Shown piece after piece: positions 1 to 7,381 of a stretch of DNA of 15,663 nucleotides (its first letter is position 1; each line of letters starts with the position of its first letter). The translations under genes and the position numbers were made by a program. Under the pieces are notes generated by a model that ran no database searches, was not told the DNA's origin, and saw nothing but the letters and a program-made list of their open reading frames with translations. Origin of the DNA: UBA1172 sp002457135 (GTDB lineage: Bacteria > Pseudomonadota > Alphaproteobacteria > Puniceispirillales > UBA1172). The stretch lies in NCBI GenBank assembly GCA_965660935.1, contig CBFIBR010000035.1:1-15663 (forward strand), in the 5' to 3' direction.

Positions 1-1
1 A

Positions 2-304
2 GAATTCGAAGTCAGGCTGGCCGGGTTTGAAGAACGTGTTATCCGCCTACAACGTCAGATTCAGGCCCAGAAAAACGGTTTTGACCGCGCCTATACAGAG
101 GCGCAGGAACGCCTGGAAAAGGAGCTGCTGCTGATCATTTCAGCCATCGCCAAGGAAAGGGGCTTTGCCATGGTGTTGCAGAGCAAGGATGCGGTTGTCT
201 ATGACACCTCGCTCGATATTTCGGAGGAGGCCCTGGCCCGGCTTAACGCCCAGACCAAGAACCTGAAAATCACCCTGGAACGGAGGGATCAACCCGATGG
301 CTGA
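2..304 (+). CDS. ompH: OmpH/Skp family periplasmic chaperone, C-terminal part (5' end outside window)
   Basis: An open frame runs in from the left edge and ends at TGA 302-304, leaving 100 C-terminal residues. The visible part is a charged helix rich in Glu, Gln, Arg and Lys (about residues 1-50), then a hydrophobic stretch (LLLIISAIA) and the ending VVYDTSLDISEEALARLN. That ending matches the usual C-terminus of OmpH/Skp proteins (a V-x-Y-x-D/T-x-x-LDIT/S-E/D-E-x-L-x-x-LN pattern). Skp-like chaperones hold unfolded outer-membrane proteins in the periplasm with a coiled-coil tentacle trimer. The position directly before lpxD is the classic bamA-ompH-lpxD arrangement. It overlaps the lpxD start by 8 bases. 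The signal peptide and start lie outside the window, so membership rests on the C-terminal half and the context. Confidence 0.85.
   Translation, partial: EFEVRLAGFEERVIRLQRQIQAQKNGFDRAYTEAQERLEKELLLIISAIAKERGFAMVLQSKDAVVYDTSLDISEEALARLNAQTKNLKITLERRDQPDG
282..287 (+). promoter_or_regulatory. Strong ribosome binding site for lpxD
   Basis: GGAGGG lies 9 bases before the ATG at 297, inside the last codons of the upstream OmpH gene. It fixes the lpxD start even though the two genes overlap. Confidence 0.75.
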
Positions 305-1328
305 TCCGCGTTTCTACCCTGATGCCAGACCGATTTCAGCAAAGGCGATTGCGGCGCTCGTCCGTGGTGACCTGATCACCGGAAAGGGCGATGTCATGGC
401 CACTGAGGTCGCAACCCCTGATGCGGTGAAACCGGGGACAATCAGCTTTGTCAGCAAACCGAAAGTAATCGCCACCATGCCAGCCTGTGAGGGGCATATC
501 GTGCTGGTTCTGCCTGATCTGGCCAGCACCATCCCGGAAGGCGCAACGGTGATCACAACACCGGACCCGAAAAGTGCGCTCGGCCTGGTGTTGCGTGAAA
601 TGTACCCGGCCGAGACCAGTGAGGGCGGCATTCATCCATCGGCGGTGGTTGACCCGTCAGCCCGGATTGGTGACGGTGTTTCCATCGGTGCCGCCGCGGT
701 GATTGAGGCGGGGGTTGAGATTGGCAACAATGCAGTGATCGCCAGTGGTGCGCTGATCAGCAGGGGATGCGTTCTTTCTGATGGTGTTTCCATCGGGGCC
801 AATGCCGTGATCAGCTATGCCGTCATTGGCGAAAACACCCGCATTGGCCCGATGGCCCATATCGGCAATGCCGGGTTTGGTATCCTGCGCGATGGCAAAA
901 ACTATGTCGTGAACCATATTGGCCGGGTGCTGATTGGCCGCAACTGCTATATCGCCGGGCTGGGTTCGATTGATCGCGGCTTCCTCGGGGATACTGTCAT
1001 TGGTGATGCGGTCATGATCGACAGCATGGTCCATATTGCCCACAATGTTCATGTCGGGGATGGCACCATTATCTGCGGCATGGTTGGTATTGCCGGATCA
1101 ACCCGGATTGGCCGCAACAACGTTTTCGCCGCCACCGCCGGGGTGGCGGATAACATCACCATTGGTGACGGCAATATGTTTGCTGCTCGCAGTGGCGTGA
1201 CCAACAGAATAGGCGATGGGCAGGTCATGGGCGGGTACCCCGCGGTTCCCATCAATCAACATCGCCGTCAGGTAATCGCCCTGAGGCGGCTTGCCAAATC
1301 CATCAGCAAAGGAGATAAGAATGGCTGA
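297..1328 (+). CDS. lpxD: UDP-3-O-(3-hydroxyacyl)glucosamine N-acyltransferase LpxD
   Basis: LpxD adds the second 3-hydroxyacyl chain from acyl-ACP to the 2-amino group of UDP-3-O-acyl-glucosamine in the cytoplasm, the third step of lipid A synthesis. The protein is 343 residues, very close to E. coli LpxD (341). Residues 1-100 form the uridine-binding N-terminal domain. Residues 110-305 form a left-handed beta helix with many hexapeptide repeats (IGDGVSIG, VEIGNN, TRIGRN and similar). The segment around 246-251 (HIAHNV) carries the expected catalytic histidine, His249 by alignment with E. coli His239. The end (about 320-343) is a basic helical tail as in the family. It overlaps the genes on both sides by the identical 8 bases ATGGCTGA. 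The GGAGGG ribosome site and the family-typical length support the start. Confidence 0.97.
   Translation: MADPRFYPDARPISAKAIAALVRGDLITGKGDVMATEVATPDAVKPGTISFVSKPKVIATMPACEGHIVLVLPDLASTIPEGATVITTPDPKSALGLVLREMYPAETSEGGIHPSAVVDPSARIGDGVSIGAAAVIEAGVEIGNNAVIASGALISRGCVLSDGVSIGANAVISYAVIGENTRIGPMAHIGNAGFGILRDGKNYVVNHIGRVLIGRNCYIAGLGSIDRGFLGDTVIGDAVMIDSMVHIAHNVHVGDGTIICGMVGIAGSTRIGRNNVFAATAGVADNITIGDGNMFAARSGVTNRIGDGQVMGGYPAVPINQHRRQVIALRRLAKSISKGDKNG
1308..1314 (+). promoter_or_regulatory. Ribosome binding site that decides the fabZ start
   Basis: AAAGGAG ends 6 bases before the ATG at 1321. It favours that ATG over the in-frame upstream TTG at 1291, which has no comparable site and would add ten residues of translated lpxD tail. 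Confidence 0.8.
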
Positions 1329-1776
1329 AGACATTGTTCTTGATCATCCCGATATCCTAGAGCTTATTCCCCATCGCCCCCCGTTTCTGCTGATTGACCG
1401 TGTTGATCAGATCATCAGGAATGAGAGCGCGCGCGGCATCAAGGCCGTGACCAGCACGGAACCCCATCTGGCGGGGCATTTCCCCGGCCACCCGATCATG
1501 CCCGGTGTGCTGATTATTGAGGCGATGGCCCAGACCGCCGGAACCCTGATCGCCTACAGCAATCGCGATGACACCAGCGGCCAGCACGTCTATTTCACAA
1601 CCCTTGATAAGGTCAAGTTCCGCGCCCCTGTCCGGCCCGGTGATATCCTGCACCTCAAGGTGGTGATCGCTGGCGGGCGCGGCATGCTGTTCAAATTTGA
1701 CGGTGAGGCCAGTGTCGATGGCAAGGTTGTCGCCAGTGCCAATTTTTCAGCCATGATTGTAGAACCAGGGAAATGA
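1321..1776 (+). CDS. fabZ: 3-hydroxyacyl-[acyl-carrier-protein] dehydratase FabZ
   Basis: FabZ removes water from 3-hydroxyacyl-ACP to give trans-2-enoyl-ACP in fatty acid elongation. The 151-residue hot-dog fold protein matches the family's length (E. coli 151). The opening motif LIPHRPPFLLIDRV is at residues 15-28. The catalytic motif GHFPGHPIMPGVLIIEAMAQ spans 52-71, with His53 and Glu67 in the places of E. coli His54 and Glu68. FabZ and LpxD/LpxA compete for 3-hydroxyacyl-ACP, so sharing an operon is a sensible way to balance membrane phospholipid against lipid A. It overlaps lpxD by 8 bases and lpxA by 4, which suggests translational coupling. Confidence 0.98.
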   Translation: MAEDIVLDHPDILELIPHRPPFLLIDRVDQIIRNESARGIKAVTSTEPHLAGHFPGHPIMPGVLIIEAMAQTAGTLIAYSNRDDTSGQHVYFTTLDKVKFRAPVRPGDILHLKVVIAGGRGMLFKFDGEASVDGKVVASANFSAMIVEPGK

Positions 1777-2576
1777 TGAGTGCAATGATCCACCCGACCG
1801 CCATAATTGCCGAGGGCGCCAGTATCGCCGATGATACCAGCATTGGCCCCTATTGTGTTATCGGCCCGAATGTCAGTATCGGCAGTGGCTGCGTGTTGCA
1901 TAGCCATGTCGTCATTGACGGCCATACCAGCCTTGGTTCCGGCAACGAGATTTATTCCTTTGCCGTCCTTGGCAAGGCCCCGCAGCATACCCGCTATGAA
2001 GGCGAGAAATCGACGCTTGAGATCGGTGACAACAACATCATTCGTGAAAATGTCACGATGCATCCGGGAACGGCTGTCGGTAACATGAAAACCGTGGTGG
2101 GGAACAACAACGCTTTCTTCGTGGCGTGTCATATCGCCCATGACTGTATTCTGGGTGATAACATCATCATCACCAATGATGCCATGCTGGGTGGCCATGT
2201 CGAGATTGATGATTTCGCCTATATCGGCGGCAACAGCGCGATCAAGCAATTCGTCCGTATCGGCAAGCATGCCATGGTGGCCGGGATGACCGGGGTTACG
2301 GCTGATATTATTCCCTTTGGTTCTGTCTTCGGGTCCAAGGCCCTCCTCGTGGGGCTTAATCTGGTGGGGTTGCGCCGACGCGGGTTCAGCCGTGATCAGG
2401 TCAGCGAATTGCGCAAGGCCTACCGGCTCATGTTTGCCCCCGAAGGCACGTTCAGTGAGCGCCTTGATGAGGTCAGGGGCATCTATGGCGAGAATGAGGA
2501 GGTAGCGTCCATCCTCACCTTTATCGAGGATGGTGGGGACAAGCCGCTTTGCCATCCTGAACGGGTGGATGGATGA
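1773..2576 (+). CDS. lpxA: UDP-N-acetylglucosamine O-acyltransferase LpxA
   Basis: LpxA transfers a 3-hydroxyacyl chain from ACP to the 3-OH of UDP-GlcNAc, the first step of lipid A synthesis. The 267-residue protein opens with MIHPTAII and a left-handed beta helix of hexapeptide repeats (about 5-190). A helical C-terminal domain (about 191-267) carries the GLRRRGFSRDQV signature. The pair His120/His123 in CHIAHDC corresponds to E. coli His122/His125, of which His125 is the catalytic base. Gly171 (in MVAGMTG) aligns with E. coli Gly173, the end of the acyl-chain ruler. ATG codons at 1773, 1776 and 1785 could all start it. The weak AGGGA at 1767-1771 sits best for 1776, while 1773 gives the ATGA overlap with the fabZ stop. 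Numbering here is from 1773. Confidence 0.97.
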   Translation: MMSAMIHPTAIIAEGASIADDTSIGPYCVIGPNVSIGSGCVLHSHVVIDGHTSLGSGNEIYSFAVLGKAPQHTRYEGEKSTLEIGDNNIIRENVTMHPGTAVGNMKTVVGNNNAFFVACHIAHDCILGDNIIITNDAMLGGHVEIDDFAYIGGNSAIKQFVRIGKHAMVAGMTGVTADIIPFGSVFGSKALLVGLNLVGLRRRGFSRDQVSELRKAYRLMFAPEGTFSERLDEVRGIYGENEEVASILTFIEDGGDKPLCHPERVDG

Positions 2577-3391
2577 CGGATACCGCGCCCGTAGGAATTG
2601 TTGCCGCTTCGGGTGGATTGCCGCTGAAACTGGCGGCTGAATTGCAATCACGTGGGCGGGCTGTGTATATCGTCTCGCTGGATGGCATGGCTGATGCTGA
2701 TTATTCCGGCCATGACCATGACAGCATCCGCATCGGGGCCCTGTCCCGGATTATTGATGCGCTCAAGACCAGGGGGTGCCGGGAGATTGTTCTGGCCGGG
2801 AAATTTGTTCGCCCCAGGATCGCAACATCTTTCCCTGATGCCCTGGCCTCCAAAATCATGGTCAAGCTGTTCACCAGGGGTGATAACGCGGCGCTGGAAA
2901 TGCTGGCTGAGGTACTGGCCGGGCATGGCATGACGATCATCGACAAGGGCGAGATTCTCGGCAATCACCGTGCGGGTGAGGGCGTGTTGGCCGGGGCTGA
3001 GCCGGGTGATGAGGCCATGGTGAGCATCAATCACGCCAGGCATGTGCTGGAGACCATGAGCGATTTTGATATCGGCCAGGCGGTGCTGGTTCAGGGTCAG
3101 CGTGTCATCGCCATTGAGGCCGCCGAAGGCACCGATATGATGCTGGAACGTTGCGCCGGGCTGATTGATCCTGATCTGGCCCCGGCGGTGCTGGTCAAGA
3201 TGATGAAATCGGCGCAATCGAGGCATCTTGACCCGCCGGTGATCGGCTGCCTCACCATTGAAAAAGCCGCCCTTGCCGGGGTCAGCGTGGTGGCGGTGGA
3301 AACAGGCGGTGTCCTGATCGCTGATCTGGATGAAACGCTCCGCATGGCTGAGGCCAGGGGCATAAGCCTGATCGGTGTTGGACGCTCATGA
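2573..3391 (+). CDS. lpxI: UDP-2,3-diacylglucosamine pyrophosphatase LpxI (DUF1009 family)
   Basis: LpxI hydrolyses UDP-2,3-diacylglucosamine to lipid X (2,3-diacyl-GlcN-1-phosphate) and UMP. In most alphaproteobacteria it replaces the unrelated LpxH of E. coli. The 272-residue protein has the N-terminal nucleotide-binding style segment GIVAASGGLPLKLA (8-21). The C-terminal DUF1009 signatures include QAVLVQGQRVIAIEAAEGTD and K-x-x-K-x-x-Q-S-R-H-L-D-P-P-V-IG (about 208-225). The family usually has Q-D-x-R-x-D in the last motif, and Ser216 and His218 here depart from that; Asp220 is kept. The gene lies exactly where the missing LpxH step is needed, between lpxA and lpxB, with ATGA overlaps on both sides. 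The family call is firm; activity is inferred from the context. Confidence 0.93.
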   Translation: MTDTAPVGIVAASGGLPLKLAAELQSRGRAVYIVSLDGMADADYSGHDHDSIRIGALSRIIDALKTRGCREIVLAGKFVRPRIATSFPDALASKIMVKLFTRGDNAALEMLAEVLAGHGMTIIDKGEILGNHRAGEGVLAGAEPGDEAMVSINHARHVLETMSDFDIGQAVLVQGQRVIAIEAAEGTDMMLERCAGLIDPDLAPAVLVKMMKSAQSRHLDPPVIGCLTIEKAALAGVSVVAVETGGVLIADLDETLRMAEARGISLIGVGRS

Positions 3392-4551
3392 CAGCCCCCT
3401 CGCTGTTCATCATGGTGGGCGAGGCATCGGGGGACAGGTTGGGGGCCGAGGTCATGAAGGGGCTGGCCGCCCGCAATGCTGCCTGTGACTGCTGGGGTGT
3501 TGGCGGGGATGCGATGCAATCGCTCGGGTTCGGTTCGGTCATGGCCATGGATGACTTCACCGTTCTTGGCGTGGGTGAGGCTATAAAGGCTATCCCCCGG
3601 CTTAACCGGCTGGCCAACACGCTGATTGACCGGATCATGGAAACCCGCCCTGATGCTATCCTGACGATTGATAACAAGGGCTTTTCCATGCGCTTTGCCC
3701 GTAGGCTGAAAAAACGCATGGCGAGGGCGGGCTGGCATGCCCCGATCCTGCATCTGGTGGCACCGACCGTCTGGGCCTGGGGCGGATGGCGAGCCCGGGG
3801 TGTGGCGAAATCAGTCGATCACCTGATGTGTCTTTTCCCTTTTGAGGAGCCTTATTTTACCCGCCACGGGGTTGAGGTCACGGTGGTGGGGCATCCTTCG
3901 GCCGAACGCCCGCGCCCCGGCAGGGATGAGGCGAGGGGGACGCTTGGCATCGACCCTGATCGGCCCCTGCTTGCGCTCCTGCCCGGGAGCCGGTCACGGG
4001 AGGTTGCAACCCTGCTGCCCGATATGTTGAGGGCTTTCAGCATCCTCAAGGCAGAGCTACCGTCATTGCAGGCGGTCCTGCCCATGGCATCAAACGTGGC
4101 CTCAGGCGTTACGGCCATGGTTGGGCGCATCACGGGGGAGGGTTCAGGCCATGATCAGGGCCTTCATTTAAGGCCGCAGGACGACCTCGATGTTGTCCTT
4201 GCCGCCAGTGACGCTGGCATGATCTGTTCGGGGACGGTGACGCTGGAGGCGGCGCTGGCAGGCTTGCCGGGCGCTGTCTATTATCGGCCGGACTGGCTGG
4301 CCCGAAAGCTCGGCAATATCTTTGTTGAACGCAGTAATGTGGTGTTGGCCAACGCCATCATGGGGGAGGAAATCTACCCGCTCTACCTGAATGATGAATT
4401 TTCGCCGCAATCCATGGCCGATGCTGCACTTCCGTTGCTGACCCGGCCGGGAACTCGCATTACCGCCCTTGGCGATACGCCAACGGTCAAGGGCGGTTTC
4501 GGCTGCACCTCGGCGGACGTGATTATTCGTTCTATTAAAGGGAAGTCCTGA
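3388..4551 (+). CDS. lpxB: Lipid-A-disaccharide synthase LpxB (GT19)
   Basis: LpxB joins lipid X and UDP-2,3-diacylglucosamine into the beta-1,6-linked lipid A disaccharide at the inner face of the inner membrane. At 387 residues it is close to E. coli LpxB (382). Visible signatures are GEASGDRLGA at 11-20, Asp95 in ILTIDNKGF (the conserved D of the IDAPDF-type motif), VAPTVWAWGGW at 124-134, LLPGSRSREV at 198-206, and SGTVTLEAAL at 281-290 in the UDP-sugar-binding half. The NKGF residues and the weak PELLQ equivalent (YPLYLN, about 330-335) differ from E. coli but look like ordinary divergence. It overlaps lpxI by ATGA and ends the lipid A operon, facing gltA across only 19 bases. Confidence 0.96.
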   Translation: MTAPSLFIMVGEASGDRLGAEVMKGLAARNAACDCWGVGGDAMQSLGFGSVMAMDDFTVLGVGEAIKAIPRLNRLANTLIDRIMETRPDAILTIDNKGFSMRFARRLKKRMARAGWHAPILHLVAPTVWAWGGWRARGVAKSVDHLMCLFPFEEPYFTRHGVEVTVVGHPSAERPRPGRDEARGTLGIDPDRPLLALLPGSRSREVATLLPDMLRAFSILKAELPSLQAVLPMASNVASGVTAMVGRITGEGSGHDQGLHLRPQDDLDVVLAASDAGMICSGTVTLEAALAGLPGAVYYRPDWLARKLGNIFVERSNVVLANAIMGEEIYPLYLNDEFSPQSMADAALPLLTRPGTRITALGDTPTVKGGFGCTSADVIIRSIKGKS

Positions 4552-4570
4552 CTGAACCAGACCCGAGGGT

Positions 4571-5872
4571 TTAACGCTCATCCACAGGGGTGTAGGAACG
4601 TTCCGCTGGCCCGATATAGAGCTGGCGCGGGCGACCGATCCGCTGAAGCGGGTCCTCGATCATTTCCTTCCACTGCGAAATCCAGCCAACCGTTCTGGCC
4701 ACGGCAAACAGCACCGTGAACATGGAGGTCGGGAAGCCCATGGCTTTCAGGATGATGCCGGAATAGAAATCCACGTTGGGGTAGAGCTTCTTTTCGATGA
4801 AATATTCATCCTTCAGCGCGATATCTTCCAGTTCCATGGCCAGATCAAGCAAGGGTTCGTTCTTGATGCCGAGGTTGTTCAAGACTTCGTGGCAACTGTC
4901 CCGCATGACCTTGGCGCGAGGGTCAAAATTCTTGTAGACACGATGCCCGAACCCGAAAAGCCGGAATGGATCATTCTTGTCACGGGCGCGCTTGATGAAT
5001 TCAGGAATACGGCTGCGGTCACCGATTTCATTCAGCATGGTCAGTACAGCCTCATTGGCGCCGCCATGGGCAGGCCCCCAGAGCGCGGCGATACCGGCCG
5101 CGATACAGGCAAACGGATTGGCCCCCGATGACCCCGCCAGCCGCACGGTTGAGGTTGAGGCGTTCTGTTCATGATCAGCGTGCAGGATCAGTATCTTGTT
5201 CATGGCATCAGCCAGCACAGGGTTGATCTCATAATCCTGGGCCGGGACCGCAAAACACATTTGCAGGAAGTTTTCAGCATAGGTCAGGTTATTGCGCGGG
5301 TAGTTGAAGGGCTGACCGAGCGAGTATTTATAGGCCATGGCCGCCAGGGTAGGCATCTTGGCGATCAGGCGGCGGGAGGCGATCATCCGCTGTTGCGGGT
5401 CATTGATGTCGGTCGAGTCATGATAGAACGCCGACAGTGCGCCCGTTACGCCGCAGAGAATGGCCATGGGGTGTGCATCACGGCGGAACCCGCGGAAGAA
5501 TGTATGCAGTTGTTCATGCACCATGGTGTGATGCGTGATGGCATAGTCGAATTCCTGCTTTTCCTGGCTGTTCGGCAACTCACCATGCAGCAGCAGATAG
5601 GCGACCTCAAGAAAATCGCTTTTTTCCGCCAGCTCGGAAATCGAATAACCGCCATGCAGCAACTGGCCGACCTCACCATCAATATAGGTCAAATCGGATT
5701 TGCAGGATGCGGTCATCCCGAAACCGGGATCAAAGGTGAACAGCCCGGTTTCGCTATAAAGCGTGCGAATATCCACCACGTCAGGGCCGATTGTGCCGGG
5801 GATCACCGGCAGCTCAACGGTTTTCCCGGTTGAATTATCGGTGAAGGTCACGGTGTTGGTTGGCTTGGCCAT
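4571..5872 (-). CDS. gltA: Citrate synthase
   Basis: Citrate synthase condenses oxaloacetate and acetyl-CoA into citrate, the entry to the TCA cycle in the cytoplasm. The 433-residue protein is of the large type II bacterial class (E. coli 427). The three catalytic residues are present: His269 in WGPAHGGAN, His310 in FGFGHRVYK and Asp368 in NVDFYSG. The N-terminal part (about 1-50) with SCKSDLTYIDG at 56-66 is the beta-rich extra domain of this class, which in E. coli takes part in NADH control; whether control by NADH holds here is not shown. AGGA lies 8 bases before the ATG. A good promoter sits in the AT-rich 90-base gap after gltX, so it probably has its own transcript besides any read-through. 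Confidence 0.98.
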   Translation of the reverse strand: MAKPTNTVTFTDNSTGKTVELPVIPGTIGPDVVDIRTLYSETGLFTFDPGFGMTASCKSDLTYIDGEVGQLLHGGYSISELAEKSDFLEVAYLLLHGELPNSQEKQEFDYAITHHTMVHEQLHTFFRGFRRDAHPMAILCGVTGALSAFYHDSTDINDPQQRMIASRRLIAKMPTLAAMAYKYSLGQPFNYPRNNLTYAENFLQMCFAVPAQDYEINPVLADAMNKILILHADHEQNASTSTVRLAGSSGANPFACIAAGIAALWGPAHGGANEAVLTMLNEIGDRSRIPEFIKRARDKNDPFRLFGFGHRVYKNFDPRAKVMRDSCHEVLNNLGIKNEPLLDLAMELEDIALKDEYFIEKKLYPNVDFYSGIILKAMGFPTSMFTVLFAVARTVGWISQWKEMIEDPLQRIGRPRQLYIGPAERSYTPVDER

Positions 5873-5903
5873 TACATTATTCCTGACTTGTCCTGGGAGA
5901 TAG

Positions 5904-5930
5904 TCTCAATGTCTATGATCTCAATGTATA
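5904..5930 (-). repeat. Direct repeat in the gltA leader
   Basis: Two 12-base copies, TCTCAATGTCTA at 5904-5915 and TCTCAATGTATA at 5919-5930 (plus-strand reading), agree at 11 of 12 positions with a 15-base period. They lie just downstream of the predicted gltA promoter, about 7 to 33 bases past the expected transcription start. Their position suits an operator or an mRNA-binding site, but no regulator is identified. Confidence 0.55.
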
Positions 5931-5943
5931 GGGTAATAATATT

Positions 5944-5972
5944 ATTATAATTGTTTTGCAATTTATTTGCAA
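5944..5972 (-). promoter_or_regulatory. Predicted sigma70-type promoter of gltA
   Basis: On the minus strand TTGCAA (5967-5972) and TATAAT (5944-5949, perfect consensus) are separated by exactly 17 bases. The -35 element lies in the last codons of gltX. Transcription should start near 5937, giving a leader of about 65 bases before the gltA ATG at 5872. Confidence 0.7.
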
Positions 5973-7333
5973 ATGGCGGCGATGCGCAGGCGTATCTGTT
6001 CAACCCCCAGACAATAGCTGATCAGAACGATATCAGGGGTTTGTTTCATGCCGGTTAGGGCAGCCCGCAAGGGTGGACCAATATCACGCATTTTCAGCCC
6101 CTTGCCTTCCAGCCACTGACCCAGCCATTGCTTGAAGCCATCAGGGCTGTCAAAAGCATCGGGCAGGTCCTGCGCCATGGCGGCCAGGTTTTCCCGGGCG
6201 GTATCGGTTACCAGCGCGGCGGCTTCCTCCGAAATCTCGGGGGCATGATCATGGATGGCGAAAGTTGCGGCCTCTTTCAGGTCCGGCAGACGCTGGGCGC
6301 GTTCAGCAAAAGCCGGGGCAAGCTGTTCCAGCCGGGTCATGATCGCAGCGCTGGCAACTTTATCTTCCAGCATCAGCCGGGTCAGCGTATCCACCGGCAG
6401 GGAACGGATATAATGGCTGTTGGTGGCGGTCAGTTTTTCCATATCAAAACGTGCCGGTGATTTGCCGATGGCATCCAGCCCGAACCATTCGATGGCCTGA
6501 TCACGGCTGATAATCTCATCGTCACCATGGCTCCACCCCAGCCTGAGCAGATAGTTGCAGACAGCCTCAGGCAGAAAGCCCATGTCACGATAGGCCGTGG
6601 CTGACAGCGCACCATGGCGTTTTGACAGTTTGGCCCCGTCAGAACCATGGATCAGCGGGATATGGGCATAGACCGGCACGGGCCATTCCATCGCCTCAAT
6701 AATCTTCTGCTGGCGAAAGGCGTTGTTGAGGTGATCATCACCCCTGATCACATGGGTAACCCCCATATCATGATCATCCACCACCACCGCCAGCATATAG
6801 GTCGGCGTTCCATCGGCGCGCAACATCACCAGATCATCCAGTGCATCATGGCTGACGGTAACCGCGCCCTGCACCGCATCATTGATGGTGGTGCTGCCCT
6901 CAAGCGGCATTCTGAGCCGGATGGTAAAAGGCGCATCAGGGGCCGAGGCAGGGTCGGCATCACGCCAGGGGGAGATGATCTGCCCGCCGGTGGCGCGGGC
7001 CTCCTCCCTCAACGTGGTCAGTTCATCCGGGGTGAGATAACAGCGATAGGCATGGCCCTTTTCCAAGAGAATCCGGGCAACCTCACCATGACGTTCGGCG
7101 CGGCTGGATTGATAGAGCGGGTCATCATCACCCGCCAGACCAAGCCATTCGAGGCCCTCATGGATCGCGGCCACAGCTTCAGGCGTTGAGCGGGCCTTGT
7201 CCGTATCCTCAACCCTCAGCAGATACTTGCCGCCGTGATGACGGGCAAAGAGAAAATTGAACAGCGCTGTCCGCGCCCCGCCAATATGAAGGAAGCCGGT
7301 CGGGGAGGGTGCAAATCGGGTTACTACGCTCAT
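5963..7333 (-). CDS. gltX: Glutamyl-tRNA synthetase
   Basis: GltX charges tRNA-Glu with glutamate in the cytoplasm. The protein is 456 residues, a class I synthetase. The ATP-binding HIGH motif is HIGG (16-19) within APSPTGFLHIGGART. The KMSKS loop is KLSKR (235-239) in SDGAKLSKRHGALS. RGDDHLNNAFRQ at 197-208 is the usual glutamate/GlnRS-family segment. The zinc site of E. coli GltX is absent: Cys98 is alone, its expected partner at 100 is Leu, and the later Cys is missing. The C-terminal anticodon-binding domain spans about 310-456. Many alphaproteobacteria make Gln-tRNA by GatCAB after mischarging, so this enzyme may also charge tRNA-Gln; the sequence does not decide that. A modest AAAGG at 7344-7348 precedes the ATG. 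Confidence 0.97.
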   Translation of the reverse strand: MSVVTRFAPSPTGFLHIGGARTALFNFLFARHHGGKYLLRVEDTDKARSTPEAVAAIHEGLEWLGLAGDDDPLYQSSRAERHGEVARILLEKGHAYRCYLTPDELTTLREEARATGGQIISPWRDADPASAPDAPFTIRLRMPLEGSTTINDAVQGAVTVSHDALDDLVMLRADGTPTYMLAVVVDDHDMGVTHVIRGDDHLNNAFRQQKIIEAMEWPVPVYAHIPLIHGSDGAKLSKRHGALSATAYRDMGFLPEAVCNYLLRLGWSHGDDEIISRDQAIEWFGLDAIGKSPARFDMEKLTATNSHYIRSLPVDTLTRLMLEDKVASAAIMTRLEQLAPAFAERAQRLPDLKEAATFAIHDHAPEISEEAAALVTDTARENLAAMAQDLPDAFDSPDGFKQWLGQWLEGKGLKMRDIGPPLRAALTGMKQTPDIVLISYCLGVEQIRLRIAAICK

Positions 7334-7381
7334 TAAAAATTAACCTTTTTGCGTCATGCTAGGGGTTGAAGAGGGTTTACC

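Noticed and set aside
1291..1320. Upstream TTG start for fabZ, ten residues longer.
   Set aside because: AAAGGAG is 6 bases before ATG 1321 and the resulting 151 residues match the family length exactly.
1590..2651. A 353-codon open frame on the minus strand opposite fabZ and lpxA.
   Set aside because: It lies fully antisense to well-supported genes, is rich in His, Asp and Ile as expected from reversed codons, and resembles no family. Long antisense frames are common in GC-rich sequence.
4561..4570. ACCCGAGGGT inverted repeat between convergent lpxB and gltA as a bidirectional terminator.
   Set aside because: The loop would be only two bases and there is no T-run on either side.
4578..4586. 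DnaA-box-like TCATCCACA (one mismatch from TTATCCACA).
   Set aside because: A single copy within the coding end of gltA, with no cluster, A/T-rich unwinding region or origin genes nearby.
5171..5833. A 220-codon plus-strand frame opposite gltA.
   Set aside because: It is a codon-bias shadow of citrate synthase; no domain, and gltA is complete.
7334..7381. CtrA-like TTAA pair (TTAAAAATTAA) in the gltX-comEC gap.
   Set aside because: The two TTAA are only 3 bases apart, whereas the CtrA site needs 7.
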